A stretch of 64,000 bases of DNA from positions 1,550,001 through 1,614,000 of the forward strand of contig JADEYG010000001.1 in the NCBI GenBank assembly GCA_016906335.1, read 5' to 3'. This DNA is from Novakomyces olei (Eukaryota > Ascomycota > Novakomycetes > Novakomycetales > Novakomycetaceae). The notes under the pieces are model-generated. The model worked only from the letters and a program-made list of their open reading frames with translations. It was not told the DNA's origin and did not search any database. This document shows, in pieces, positions 24,801-36,000 of this stretch. Positions within the stretch are counted from its first letter, which is position 1. Each line of letters starts with the position of its first letter. The translations under genes and the position numbers were made by a program.

Positions 24801-25086
24801 GTCACTGCCCGTAATGACGACCCCTCATTTAGCCGCCGCAGGAGGAGCAGGAATGGAGGCTATGGGCTCGCCTTTTATTGATTTCCAGCGGCAATCTTAC
24901 CCTATTGGCCCGGGATCTTTGCCGATGGGGGATCCCCGGAACGCCAGAGTCGGGCCTAATGGATCTTTTATGCCATTTTACCCCTCCGAAGGTTTCCGGG
25001 GTTACGAGACGGGGGAAGACAAGACGCAAGGCGATGATAGTGGATCAGAGCAGAACGAGCTGTACGGTTTGGCTATTGAAGGATGA
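21871..25086 (+). CDS. Nrd1-type RNA-binding protein with four RRMs
   Basis: Post-transcriptional regulator resembling fission-yeast Nrd1 (negative regulator of differentiation) and its ascomycete relatives. The product is 1071 residues from ATG 21871, no introns. Residues 1-450 are low complexity (Ser/Thr, His-rich, poly-Ala from GCA/GCG codons near 22771, poly-Asn near 22861). RRM1 is at about 458-530 (RTVYLGNMTANLSWEEVF, RNP1-like SCVFITF), RRM2 at about 551-625 (RNVYIGALPDD, IAFVHYT), RRM3 at about 729-800 (RTIYLGNVHPETTLEEI, IAFITFI) and RRM4 at about 820-895 (RNIYVGNVDESITEDWL, CAFINFT). Each RRM is followed by IGWGRS-, SYGRDRC-, VGWGKN- or NYGKDRC-like tails, as in this family. A Gly/Pro-rich tail follows. 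The alternating RRM pattern makes the family call firm; targets are unknown. Confidence 0.93.
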   Translation: MARAHSPTRSRGDSGLHSAIVDTVDRAEEADESDNRSISSNSGTLEDLRVHDSEGVASSPLTKPSKSSETNGNGDLSKDDSPLQPCANGTYPADSRADGKSAKQSTKTAALRNTKDTTKSRAPSRLTPGAYEKSRGPYASTRNGSRVASAASSLGSSAFETPPPAGRRSGSKSQNSHHSNHQHPHHLHHLHHQQQHYTSANNSHVNTTSQHHHSRARNAPPSPLLVQTPSSLQSPGLDLKYISSGGGHPLLPTGLLMGSPFTPGSPSAFTTPSFHSLTPLHTAGHSPSIGFLPFTANSSAAAAAAAAAAAAAAAAASAAHNHHYALHPLSNNNNNNNNNNNNNHSLGNSSFSQRLASRSLNFHTGGKSGGSGSAGSSKEKSASGNTTSADILRSVSRSSGGTGGSSSSNNNSGFSNNNSNSNLGVAASTAATDTSAAGENNGIVKPTSAMNSSSLLPRTVYLGNMTANLSWEEVFNAIRYGPIESAKHLPEKSCVFITFVDSQAANAFFQEASTRKIVIQGNEIKIGWGRSAGTKPTGPVQKAMQAHNATRNVYIGALPDDVTLEKLQQVMGQYGSIDKINIVRDKRIAFVHYTSIAMAVKAVEAMHADPDWSESWVSYGRDRCAKQQQSQNQQQQQNQQQQSRNKSGPDSRIFSPTSAQSPFPIDQFFQGGSHMADNNNAAAAAAAAAAQLAAFARFAPMYQQQIPTNSQMLYDFYSRFDPNATHDNRTIYLGNVHPETTLEEICNVVRGGILQLIRYLTDRHIAFITFINPSDALSFYQLATVNGVMIHNRRLKVGWGKNPGALSPALQAAVANGATRNIYVGNVDESITEDWLRDLFSQFGEIELVNTLREKSCAFINFTNIANAIKALDGARSLEECAALKINYGKDRCGNPPRVPLQSNPAAMSSNNNNNNFNPNGTSGITASPLLHGHMSNSPAGGSGGGGPVEFAPQGIPYQHYMGFPPFIPTTLVDPVTSLPVMTTPHLAAAGGAGMEAMGSPFIDFQRQSYPIGPGSLPMGDPRNARVGPNGSFMPFYPSEGFRGYETGEDKTQGDDSGSEQNELYGLAIEG

Positions 25087-26243
25087 CGGCAGCGGTTGTG
25101 GAAGACTGTTGCATGCACAAAGAGATGTATATATACACAACAAGGCATATTCATACAAATTTTTCTTGCTAATGAATCAATTAATTAGTTTGCTAATTAA
25201 CAAGATTGTTGCTTTTGGACAATTGATACAACTATACCTTCATGCACGCAGGCCAGGACTCACAATCGCGCTGGACGTTTCGACCGCTCGCATTCGCGCC
25301 GACTATTTCCTTGTTGCTAGTGTACTCCGAGGCCTTCTCCGTTTTTATTGTTCATTTCTTGGTCATTTGATTTGGTCAACACTTCACCGTTTGCTCATCA
25401 TACCAACTCTTTTTGTCTGTTTGCTCGCCATTGTTTATGTTTTCGTTTCGAAAGTACATATCGACATTTTTGAGTTTAGCTTCATTATAATTGGACATTG
25501 AACCTGTTTGAAAAAAACCCCCATTTTCTGGAATTTTATCGCGCGTTGTCCATTGATCTGGCTCCTCATTTACCTTAGAGTCATCCTTTTGCTAGCATGA
25601 CTGAGCCGCCTACACCGCTGCTCAAGTCTGTACTATGAATATCACAAACCGGAATTTGTATATTTGACTGTGCCATTGTAGACGCTGAGTAGGACTAGTC
25701 AGCTGCCTTGTTCGACAGACTAGTTTTTGAACAGTCTAGTGGTAGCCGCTCCTTGCCATACCTTAACTACTTCTGTAGCATCATTTGCCATACGGACCGA
25801 GCCTTACAGTGCGTCGCTTGAAATTATTAATATTTATAAATCAATAATTTGTTTTTGTACTCACCTTCCTGTAGACTGCATCTCCTTACGCCTTACAGAA
25901 TACGTGAGGTCATGTGCTTTCACATGACAGTCAAATGACCGTTGAGATAATTAATCTATATCATAGCAAATAGCCGCTGCAACAGTACCCTCGCCCCTCT
26001 GATACTGCCAATCCCGTACTTATTTGAAACAGAGCAAAGATGCCGGTGAGGCTGGAACGTATCCCGCTGGGCGTCATCCTTACCCGTAAAGTCCCTTTTG
26101 ACTCTCCAGTTTGAGCTTTTAACATGTCATTTTACGTTTATTTTTGGCTAATAATGAGCTAATTTAAATCTCTATTTGCTGTCTGGTTCTTTACCCTCCT
26201 CCAGATTCGTTGTTACCAAGGGTTTTGCTAACGACTAGCGGCA
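25087..26243. other. Intergenic, no gene seen
   Basis: 3' region of the RRM gene, then about 600 bases of mixed sequence. A weak open frame at 25727-25927 has no features. CTAACGACTAG at 26228-26238, just before the MAPEG ATG, looks like a branch site plus acceptor, so a non-coding 5' exon is possible. Confidence 0.45.
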
Positions 26244-26663
26244 ATGACAACATGGGTGCCATTCTATATCGGCTACTACAGCTTTCTGCAGCTTCGTGTA
26301 ATCAATGCACGCGTTGAAACGGGCAAGCAAGTAGAAATTGCCGACAAGGAGGCCGACATATCGGACCCGCTATACGTCAGCGTTCATTCGGCCGCCGAGT
26401 TTGCCAGCAATGTCCCTACTGGGCTTTTATTGGCCGCACTGGCTGAGCTTAATGGTGCACGGCCCGGAGTGCTGCACGCGCTCTTGGGATCTTTTTTCGC
26501 TTTGCGTGTAGCCCACGTTGAGCTTGGGACAGAGAGCACTTCCAAGAGCAAAGCCGGTATTAAATTTGGACAGTACGGGACGATTGTCTGGCTCGCGGGT
26601 GTTGGCGCATACGTCTTTTACCTTGGCTGGCCAGTCACCCGAATTTGGGCGCGTTTGAACTGA
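26244..26663 (+). CDS. MAPEG-family membrane protein (microsomal glutathione S-transferase-like)
   Basis: Small integral membrane protein of 139 residues. The opening WVPFYIGYYSFLQLRVINARVETG fits the first helix and the conserved LxxRVxxxR of MAPEG proteins. DPLYVSVHSAAEFASNVPTGLLLAALAELNG matches the central motif (H..F.EN.P..L...L.ELNG), and LHALLGSFFALRVAHVELG the third helix. A fourth helix ends the protein. This is closest to the bacterial/fungal YecN-like branch rather than leukotriene C4 synthase. Activity on glutathione is not certain. The start ATG gives a normal length, but an upstream exon cannot be excluded because a splice-acceptor-like sequence lies just before it. Confidence 0.85.
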   Translation: MTTWVPFYIGYYSFLQLRVINARVETGKQVEIADKEADISDPLYVSVHSAAEFASNVPTGLLLAALAELNGARPGVLHALLGSFFALRVAHVELGTESTSKSKAGIKFGQYGTIVWLAGVGAYVFYLGWPVTRIWARLN

Positions 26664-26761
26664 CTGATTGATTGAGAGATCAATGCCGAAATTCAGATAT
26701 CAAAATCTTGTTACTGGCAATTTTTACGCGCGCATTTGGATCTATTATCGTTGCAAAGAAA

Positions 26762-26933
26762 ACGCGTTTGACAGGCGTTTGACAGGTGTTTGGTTTGTGG
26801 GGTGCAGGTTTACTAATATATACATAATACCGCATGCAATGCTTGTAGAAATAATTAATTACAATGTAAACCATAAATTACAGGGTTAGGGTTATCATGT
26901 TTGAATAATTCGACAGTGAGCAACGCGTAAACA
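26762..26933 (+). promoter_or_regulatory. MCB-like (ACGCGT) and forkhead-like sites upstream of the sororin-like gene
   Basis: ACGCGT occurs at 26762-26767 and 26923-26928; the second runs into GTAAACA (26927-26933), a forkhead-type core, seven bases before the ATG. MCB elements drive G1/S genes in yeasts. However, ACGCGT is frequent elsewhere in the window, also inside coding sequence, which weakens the inference. Confidence 0.3.
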
Positions 26934-26939
26934 AACACG

Positions 26940-27773
26940 ATGCCTCGCAAGCTTAAACGGCCACGTGGCAAGCAAAGCACGCAAGCGGCAGCTCAGTCTA
27001 GTACAAATGCAGACACTCGCAGTGCGACTCCAGAATTTTCTACGCCCAAGTCCCGCGCGGACCAGTTGCGTAGAGATTCGCAGGCAGAAGGGCAGAGTAC
27101 CCGATCAGCGAGGCTAAACAGCCTTTCCCCCATCCCGGCGCAGACCAGTGAGCCAAGCTGTGAACAAAATTCCGCCATAGAAGCAGCGTCAGACAGCAGT
27201 GACGGGTTTGGGTTCAGCCGTGTGAGAAACAAGCACTTTCAGACCATCACAGATCATCAGAAGGGCAAAGAGCCAAAACTGACAGAGCCAAAACTGCCAG
27301 AGCCAAAACTGCCAGAACTTCCGTCTTCGCCAATGCTTCCAGAGTTGGGGGATACTATGGCTGCTTCATTCTCGTCTTCGCCTTTGTCATCTGTGCCCTC
27401 ATCGGAGGTTGACGAGTATTCATACACGGCTGGCGAGGGAGAAGCACAGTACAATGTACCTACAAGGGAGCTGGAAAAGATGCTGCCTCATAGTATAATA
27501 CACACGAGGCAAAAAGCAAAGAAACAACGCAAACGGCGTGAGCCAAAAGAGGCCCTGTATGGGGAAGACGCAAAAAGTCTGGACGGACGGCGGCACCGTG
27601 AAGGGTTGCAACAGGAAACTGAGCGATCGGACGATGAGGGATACGATGACGAGTATAAAATGAGGGAACGAGCGAGAATTGATAAAGTGAAAGCCTACTT
27701 TAAGCAGGTTGACGTCTGGCCGCTGGACGAGGAGGATGTTTACGTGCCGCCATCTTCAACTTCCGCTGCTTGA
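26940..27773 (+). CDS. Basic/acidic protein with FGF motif; candidate sororin-like cohesin regulator
   Basis: Intronless, 277 residues, mostly disordered. The N-terminus is basic (MPRKLKRPRGK) and Ser/Thr-rich. Residues 90-92 are FGF in SDGFGFSRVRNKHF, the short motif by which sororin and Wapl bind Pds5. Then come imperfect EPKLP repeats, a VPTRELEKMLP segment followed by a basic patch, and an acidic/basic helix. The last 27 residues hold YFKQVDVWPLDEEDVYV, which resembles the aromatic-acidic C-terminal helix of sororin (pattern F..ae.f.L..E). The next gene downstream, same strand and 424 bp away, is PDS5. The gene itself is likely real (long clean frame, normal context). The sororin assignment is inference from two short motifs plus the neighbour. 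Confidence 0.75.
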   Translation: MPRKLKRPRGKQSTQAAAQSSTNADTRSATPEFSTPKSRADQLRRDSQAEGQSTRSARLNSLSPIPAQTSEPSCEQNSAIEAASDSSDGFGFSRVRNKHFQTITDHQKGKEPKLTEPKLPEPKLPELPSSPMLPELGDTMAASFSSSPLSSVPSSEVDEYSYTAGEGEAQYNVPTRELEKMLPHSIIHTRQKAKKQRKRREPKEALYGEDAKSLDGRRHREGLQQETERSDDEGYDDEYKMRERARIDKVKAYFKQVDVWPLDEEDVYVPPSSTSAA

Positions 27774-28197
27774 CGCAAAAATGTAATTAAATGGCGTGTT
27801 TTCCGTGTTTTCTTTTAAATAGGTACTGTATATAGCACTCGTAATGCACAGTGGAAATTTTTGTTTTTACAAAAGTTTAGGCGCACAGCACGCTATGCTC
27901 GAATTGACAATGCCGTCTTTAACGGTCCGGAATACGGGGGACGGGCTCTTTCTGCTCGCGCATAGTGCGAATTATTCTGAATTAAATTAACTCGATAAAT
28001 ATAGACTTTGCTAATTGCTAGTAAGCTTATAGTATTATTTTTATATAATTTAATATCATTTAATATCCTTCTGTGTAGTATAATAAAAACCCTAACACGT
28101 ATTAAGGTACGCGACTTGACGCGACAATAGACGCGCGACGACGTAGTATAAACAGGTTGCGACTCTGCTTTACGCCTGCAAGTTGCTGCAATAAAAT
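27774..28197. other. Spacer and PDS5 promoter
   Basis: AT-rich, with a GC-rich patch at about 28105-28145 carrying three ACGCG words, MCB-like cores upstream of a cohesin gene. An open frame on the minus strand (27893-28249) overlaps the PDS5 start and is not credible. Confidence 0.45.
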
Positions 28198-31100
28198 ATG
28201 GGGTCGGCAGCGACACGTCGGTCGTCGCGGGGCACGAAAAATAAACCATTTACCAAAAAAGCGGACTCAAAACCGTCCGAAATTGATGAAGAACGGACGA
28301 CAAAGACAAACCAAATCAAAGTACAATCAGAGCCTTCGATCCTCTGCTCGAACAAACCCATAGTTCCTAGCACGGGGAACTCGATTAAAACCGTGGATCT
28401 GCTTGAGGTTTTATCTGTGAGTATAGCAAAAAAAGAAATGAAAAAAAAAACAAAGAAAAGAAAACAAAAATAACAAAAAAACAGAAACCAAATCTTAAAC
28501 GTACTAGTCTAATCCGCTACAGAAACTGCATGACGAACTTCGAGACCATGACCAGGACACGGACGATCGGTCGTTTATTACCAAGAGAGCAGCTCAACTT
28601 GTCCATCCCAATTTGATGCAGCACAAGGACAAAGGCGTACGGGCGTACGTGAGCTGCTGTCTGGCCGATATTCTACGCATATGTGCTCCAGACGCGCCGT
28701 ACAATGAGAGCCAATTAAAGGAAATTATGCGCTTTTTCGTCCGGCAGCTTCAAGCCTTGCAAGACCAGGACAGCTCATACTACTCGCTGGCGTTTTACTT
28801 ACTCGAGTCTCTTGATACAGTTCGCTCAATCGTCCTTGTGTGCGATCTGACTGGGGCGGAGAGCATAATCGTCGATTTTTTTAGAACCTTTTTCGACGTT
28901 ACAATACACAATAAAACCAAGCAGGTTCAGTTCCTGATGGCCGATGCCATGCAACAGCTGATTGAGGAGGCACCAAACGTGCCGCCGGCCATACTTGACT
29001 CTTTGCTCTCGCAACTGCTGGTGTCTTCAAAACCTGCTCTGTCTTCGTCCACAAATCGACCGCAAGTACGAGTCTACCAGGATGAAGCAAGTGCAAATGC
29101 GTCTCAGTTTTTCCGCCCGCCTGGCCAGCAAGTAGCACACCAGGTCCTCTGCCGATGTGCCGATTATTTGCAGCGGTACATTTGCCAGTATTTCGCAAAC
29201 GTTATAATTGAGGCCACTTCTCTGGACGACGATCATCCACAGGACTCTCGTACCGTGCTGGACGAAGATGCAGCCCTACGAGCTCATCGACTCGTGGTAG
29301 AGCTTTGGAAGTGTGCTCCTTCAACACTATTGAATATTGTGCCTCAGCTGGAGAGCGAGCTTGGCCAGGAAAATGCACGGCTTCGATCTATTGCTACAGA
29401 AACGATTGGAATAATAATGAGCACGGCTCACCATAACGATTTATCGGCAGAATATCCATCCGCATTTCGAGCTTGGCTGTCCCGCGCCAATGATCGATCG
29501 CCCATGGTTAGACTCGCTTGGCTTGCTTGTATAGCAGACGTCGTTTCAGCCAATGAACAACGTGCTTCTACTGTGGATGATTGCATTTCGAGTTTAGCAC
29601 AAAGATTCCTTGATCCTGATGACGCTGTGCGGACCAGTGCTGTATGCACTGTACACTCTTTGCCCTATAATACAGTTGTGAGTCGAGTACCAGTCGAAAT
29701 TATTCGCGAAGTATCGGAACGGTGCAAGGATAGAAAGCACAAAGTTAGGGAGAATGCATTTAAGTGTCTGGGCAAAATTTATAATAATTTTTACTCTTCA
29801 ATAGCATCGTCTGGCTCTACTGCTACCTCTGAAAGTATAGAAAAATTTGAATGGATACCCAACGGCATATTGCGAGCCGCCTATGCTGATGATCGAGATA
29901 TTGACGCGCTCATTGAGCGAACTGTATACGATGATTTGCTCGACAGACAAGAAGTCGATGACGATAAGCGTGTGAGGCGGCTATTATGCGTATTCAAGAG
30001 CCTTGAGACGCGTGTACAAAAGGTTTTTTCCGGACTGCTTACCCGCCAGAATACGATGTCTAAACTGCTCAAAATGTACATTGCTCACGTTGCCAGCCCT
30101 GAGGTAAGCTAAGCATTAAATAATAACTTATTAACATATTTCAGGAAAAGAAACGTGAATTTAGCGAGCAGGCAGAGCTTGTTGTATCGAATATTGCCTC
30201 GCAATTACCGAATTCTACAAGGGCAAAAGAGGATTTGGAACAGTTTGCAAACCTCAGGGATCAGCGATTGTGCAAGTACTTGAGTGACGTGACCGCGCCC
30301 AGCTCTGAAGCTTCCGTAGTCATTAAATCGGCCGTAAGTAGGCAATAGCCAATTTTGATTTATTTATTTATTTACCATTTATTTCATTTTCATGTCTAAC
30401 AGGAGCAAAATAGATCGAGTTTGTAAAAAGACTGGAAACAAAGCCCTCCTCATTAGCTTCCACCTTCAAATGCATCGTGTATAAGAGCTCATTGTTTGTT
30501 TGTAACAAAACAAATCTCTGTAAGCTGCTCGAGCTTTTGCTACCCGGCGCAGACGGAATCGGGCCCGACGGTAATAAAGCGGCCAGCGAGCTATTTGAAA
30601 ATATTGCAGCCATTCAGCGGCCCGTTTTCCAGTATGTCCTGCCTCGAGTCATTTCTGTCGTTTCAGAGGCAGGCCGGACTGTGCCTGATGCTGTAATAGC
30701 ATCGATTGCTGCATTTGTACACCATAGTCGAGAGAAGATCGTTGCCCCGAAAGAGTTTCTGCACGCAATCAAAGAGATTATCCTGATCTATTCCGCATCA
30801 GACGCAATGGCAGCAAATGCAGCAGTAATTGCCTGTCATTTAGAAACTGTGGGCCCCTACAAACAAGAGATTTTACAAGAATTAGTGGAAAACATGGAGT
30901 ACGATGACGACCGGTTTTGCGCTAAATTAGCGGCAATTTCTCAGTTTGCGCTTCATGATCCTGTGGATTTTGAACATTTTTCTGATACGGTAGTAACGTT
31001 TGTGATTAAACAGATTCTTTTGAATGTGCGTCCTGGCGAAACGGAGGAGTCACACTCTTCTACCGTTCTTGAGGACACAGAAACCGTTTGGAGAAGCGCC

Positions 31101-32396
31101 GACAAGTCTACTACTGCTCGAACTGAGGCGATCAAAGTGCTATGCAATCGTCTGGAGGCTAACAGGGAAGCTGAAACATCGACTGAGATTGCCGAGCCCG
31201 TAGTGAAAATGCTGGAGACTATAATTCAGCGTCAGGGAGAACTGGGAAAGTCTGCCCGACCTGCGCCGTATATTGCTTCGCGACTTCGACTTGATGCGGG
31301 TCTTTCCCTGCTGAAATTGGCCAGGTTTCGCAAGTTTGAACGCTTAATCAGCCCAGTGCTTTTTGACTCACTCTCTCTGTTAGCTCAAGATCCAGTATTG
31401 CAGGTGCGCACACGCTTCTTGAGCGAGCTGCGTGGCCTCTTGCAGTCAAAGCAATTGCCTCTACATTGTATTGCTATTGCTTTCCTTAGTGCTCACGAGC
31501 CAAATGAAGCTCTGCGCGCGGAAACGAGCAAATGGCTGAAGTCAATGGCCGCCCTTCATCGTCGGGACAATTCGTATGCAGCGGAACAAAGCCTGCCTGT
31601 CTTTATCTCGCTCCTTGCTCACCATCCTGACTTTGGCGAGGACGTAGACGACTGCAAAATGTATTTGCAATACTTCAAGTATTTTATAGAGTCGGCCGTC
31701 ACTCCGGATACTGTATCGCTCGTTTTTCATCTTGTACAAAGACTTAAACAGGTCAAGGACGCTGTGCTTCCCGACAGATCAGACAGATTATACTTTTTAT
31801 CTGATCTATGCCAGTTTTATATTCAGACATACGCAAGCCAAAATGATTGGCCGCTTCAGGCATACCCCAAAAGCTTACGCTTACCCAAATCCCGCTTCGT
31901 CGCACTGAGCTCTCGGACAGAGGCGGTTGAAGTACGTAAAGTTGATTTTTTTTTATTTTTTTTTGTTCTCACAAGTCTGATTTCTTCAAGTTTGATGCAT
32001 TCTATTTTGTCATGAATCTTTGTAGTGCTAACTGTGTCTAGCTGTCGCGAAAGAAGTTTCTTTCCCCACAAATTGAAGATGAGCTGCAGCAATGCATATC
32101 TAAATCAGAAAGGGTACTGAGATTTGCTTAGAAAATTTGTTAATATTTCCTCTTCTAACCAGGCGCAGGGTATTCTGACAGAAACGACAAATGTCACGAA
32201 AAAGAGCCGAGCGTTAAAGCAAAGCAGCAAGACAAGGAAGCCCAGTGTTAAACGCAAAAGGACCTCAAACACAGATCCGAATCAACGGCGGAAAAGTGAC
32301 CGTATAACCCGCGTCAGTGCAAGGAAGCCTGTTTCATACAGAGAAAACTCAAATTCTGAGTCAGAAGGCGAATCGGGTTCTGATATATCTGACTAG
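28198..32396 (+). CDS. PDS5: Pds5 cohesin-associated HEAT-repeat protein, six exons
   Basis: Binds Scc1 of cohesin and controls cohesin release and sister-chromatid cohesion in the nucleus. Exons are 28198-28416, 28523-30103, 30145-30333, 30414-31931, 32042-32113 and 32163-32396, giving 1270 residues. Introns are 106, 41, 80, 110 and 49 nt. The junctions give VLSKLHDELRDHDQD, SPEEKKREFSEQ, KSAIEFVKRLETKPSS and AVELSRKKFLSPQ. The conserved Pds5 opening is HPNLMQHKDKGVRAYVSCCLADILRICAPDAPY; HEAT repeats follow (HKVRENAFKCLGKIYNNFY). The C-terminal tail is basic and ends in an acidic Ser-rich stretch, as in other Pds5 proteins. Intron 3 must skip a CAG directly after its branch site and use AAATAG 11 nt later to stay in frame. 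Family assignment is very secure; the small 72-nt exon 5 is inferred from frame and splice signals. Confidence 0.93.
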
Positions 32397-33014
32397 TGGC
32401 ACCGCAAAGAGCACAGGAAATTCGTTTAACATATTGCTTTGAACCAATTCGAGCGCGAGGGCGGTGGACGTTTTCGAGAATTTAATGTATACTATTTGTA
32501 CATATCAGTGTATCTTATCTTCCATATCATTTAATTAATTCTGTTTTACGAGCTATGAATCCAAAATTAAAGCCTTAAATTTGAATGTTTTTATCAAGAC
32601 AACAGAATATTCAAAAAATAAAGCAGTAAATCTTTTGTTGAACACGCGGACAGCCTTGCAAACGTGATTGAGGCAGCTCAATTGAGAGTCTGACATTAAT
32701 TGAGTTGAATTTAATTATAATTATTGTCACAAAATTGAAATAAAATACGATATTTTTATTTAATAAATAATGAATTTTTAGATACAATGATGTATACAAA
32801 AATATAAATTATATTATTTTATATTATTTTACGGATTCAATTTATTTGACCAAGACAACTAATAAAATAATATAAATAATATAAACGATATGAAGTTACA
32901 TAATCTATCATTTCACTTTTAGATATTAAATTATATTATTATTGTAGTATTATATTATTCAAATAGCCAATATCACGAAAGCCCAACGACAATGATGACA
33001 GCATTGGCGGCGAG
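32397..33014. other. AT-rich intergenic, no gene seen
   Basis: Very AT-rich spacer (many ATTATATTATT words) between PDS5 and TTI1, both on the plus strand. I see no ORF or RNA gene in it. Confidence 0.55.
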
Positions 33015-36000
33015 ATGATCGATTCTTCTCGCCAAGCAGTATTTGATCGAGTAAGTGTTAGGAATTACAATTTGTTTTGCTAAATTATTTGAGTTAAAAC
33101 CATGCTGCTTGGAACTGGCGAGGCACAGCATGGTCAGTGCTATTGGCACTGATCAACGCAGCTTACAAGCATCTTTACGAGCAACACGGTCGCAGCTCGA
33201 TGACATCACTCGCGATAGCACAGCAAGCTATGGCCCAGCTTTGGCAGAGTACGTGTTTTATCCGATCAGTTTCCTCCTCCGACAGAGAAACTCTCTGTCT
33301 GACGAAACGCTATGCTTAACCCTAACATGTATTGAACAGCTCATTGCAAGAGCCTGGTCTCACCGACTATCAGCTGAGCTGTTTCAGCAGCTGCTAATAT
33401 TACTGACATCTCTTGTAGAGGGCAGTAAGGCTAAAGCCTCAGGGTTTAGGGTTAAACATCATTCTGTACAATGTTTAATGCAGCTCTTTCGAGCTGCTGG
33501 CAGCCAAACTGACACGGAGTTCCGTCACTTGGCTGTTTATGGCAAAGCCAAATTGGCGCTGGCGCATTGTGTAAGTGTTCTACTGGATTATGCAGTTCAG
33601 CGCGACCAGGACGTTATGGATAAGTGTACAGCGCTGGACGCTCTCACTGTACTCCTCCAGGGAGTCGGATCGGACGCCGACTTGGTCGCGAGTTTCCTGC
33701 CGGGTATTGTCTCTATTATTTGCAAGGGGCTGCAAAAGGATGGAGGACTGAGACGGCATCATTTAGTAACAGAAAAGTCGCTCGCACTACTCGTCTGTGC
33801 TATTACTGCTGCATGTTCAGACAGGGCAGTATCAAGTTTGCAGAGTGAGAGCAAAAAAGAAGAGGAAAAAACAGAAACAGAAACAGAAACATCAAAAGGC
33901 AAGTTGGACACAAGTTTGCCGTACGACTTTACGCGTACGGCAAGCTGGTTAGAAGGCACCAAAACCCAAATAAAATTGGCACTTGACACAATTGCTTCTA
34001 TCCGGGCAGCAGACCAAATGACCGTGCGGCTGGCCATGCTCAATCTTTCGCTCAATCTTTTCCTTGAATGCTCCAAAATGCTGGACAGCTGTATCGATTA
34101 TTTTACACAAACCCTAATTTTGCTGTCGGTGGACGAGTACGCGCAAGTGCGGTCAGCGGCGGTGGAAGGATTACGGCGGCTGTCTGAGCCACGTACAAGT
34201 CCAATACTGGTCGAGTCACTTTTGCACTTGCTTGACTTGTGCGTGCTCCGGTTTGAACGTACACTGGAGTCTGGACGCGAACAAGAAATCAACCTTTTCT
34301 TTGTTTTGCTAACAGAGACGATTCGCCAGTATTACACTATTGCGTCTCCGTCTGCTGATCTGCCTCAGAGACAAGAGCTTTTGACGAAGGCTTTGCTGTA
34401 TGCACAGGTTGCCACCGATCCCGTAGAAAAGGCTGCCGCCAGTGCGTCCAGGAATTTAGTTTCGTCTGTATCCTCGTCTTCCGATATGAGCCATCTCATC
34501 GCAAACAATAACCGTCTGACCCTGCAAGAGCCACAATTAAAATACTTTAAAACTCCGCAGACGCGGCAGAGCTTCAAGGCTTTCGTTCAGCTTCTTGTAC
34601 GCCCACAGGACCATACAAGAATCGCTTCACTTTTCGATCAGACGCTGGAAGCAGCTCAGGACAGTGGTAAGAGCACGTTACCCGGCAATTCTTCTACGAC
34701 TACGACGATGTTGATTGCCAACACGGCGCTCGCTGAATTACAAAACGAAAACGCAAATTTTGGGACACTGCTCCTGCTGGACAAGACCTATTGGACAGCC
34801 AAACATCTGATAATAAACACAGTAGATATCGAGGCAATGGACGGCTCAGCCGCCAGTCTCTGTATGGTTGCAATTGCCCAGTACGCTCAGCACTATGGCC
34901 AGCAGTTTGATACTGAGCTGATTGATGTCTTGTTCCCCTTGCTGGATCTGTTTGGCAGCCGTTCAGGATCAGTTCAGCAAAATGCCGCCTGGACTCTGGT
35001 GCAGCTCGCTGCTGCCTGCAGTTATGCAAATGTACCAGCAATGCTAGCCGCCAACATGGACTACTGCGTGAACGCAGTAGCACTGCGATTGAACACTTTT
35101 AGTATTACTCCGAGTGGGCCAATGACGCTCGTCGTTCTTGTTCGTCTGCTCGGACAGGCGGCAGTTGTTTATATGAAGGATGTTATTGAGAGCATTTTTA
35201 CTGCTCTCGATACATTTCAGACGTACCCGAAACTCGTTGCGATGCTGTTTGAAGTGCTCAAAGTCGTTGTAGAAGGTGTGGGCGTGGGTGAGGGTTATGG
35301 AGGGGACAAACTGCCACACAAGAGGGCACTGCTCTTACAGCGTGCGGAAAGGGATTCCGTGCCGTCCATAATTGAACGGGTAAAGGCGTCAATGCGAAAG
35401 AGGCAGAGGGCCGATCCTTTGCCAGCACCTGAACAAGCTGTGCCTCCATTGCAGTCGGAAGGCGAAAAGAGTTGTGGTGGTGAAGAAGAAGAAGAAGAAG
35501 GCAAGATCGAGACGGAGCAAGAACGAGAGCCGAGACTCGAACCCGAGCTGGAAATTGTCTGCTCCGTAATGCGTAAATCACAAATGTTTTTAACGCACGG
35601 AAACCGGAACGTTCAGCGAGCGATTCTGCACCTTTTGGCTCGGGCTCAGCTATTACTAGCAGCACAGGAGGATACTATACTGCCCTTGATAAACGACCTG
35701 TGGCCTCTTGTACTTAATAAACTGGATGATGGCGATCCTGAAGTCTTTGAGGCCGCTGCCCAAACGATTGCTGGCATGTGCGAAGCTGCTGGAGACTTTA
35801 TGAGCACTCGAATTGCGAATGAGGGCTGGCCTCGTCTGAAAAAGGTTTTTTCAACAAGCAATGCAGATAGCAAAAGACTGGGCAGGAAGGAGGCAGTTAA
35901 TGCTGTTGCACACAGGAAGCAGCCGCTGCCTTATTCTTCTGAAGCGAAAAGGCAGGCGGCTGTTTACCGGTGCTTGTCCCGTATTTGCGAATGCGTAACG

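Noticed and set aside
33127-33166. Second short intron in TTI1 (GTCAGT to CGCAG)
   Set aside because: Would be only about 30 nt and would break the reading frame.
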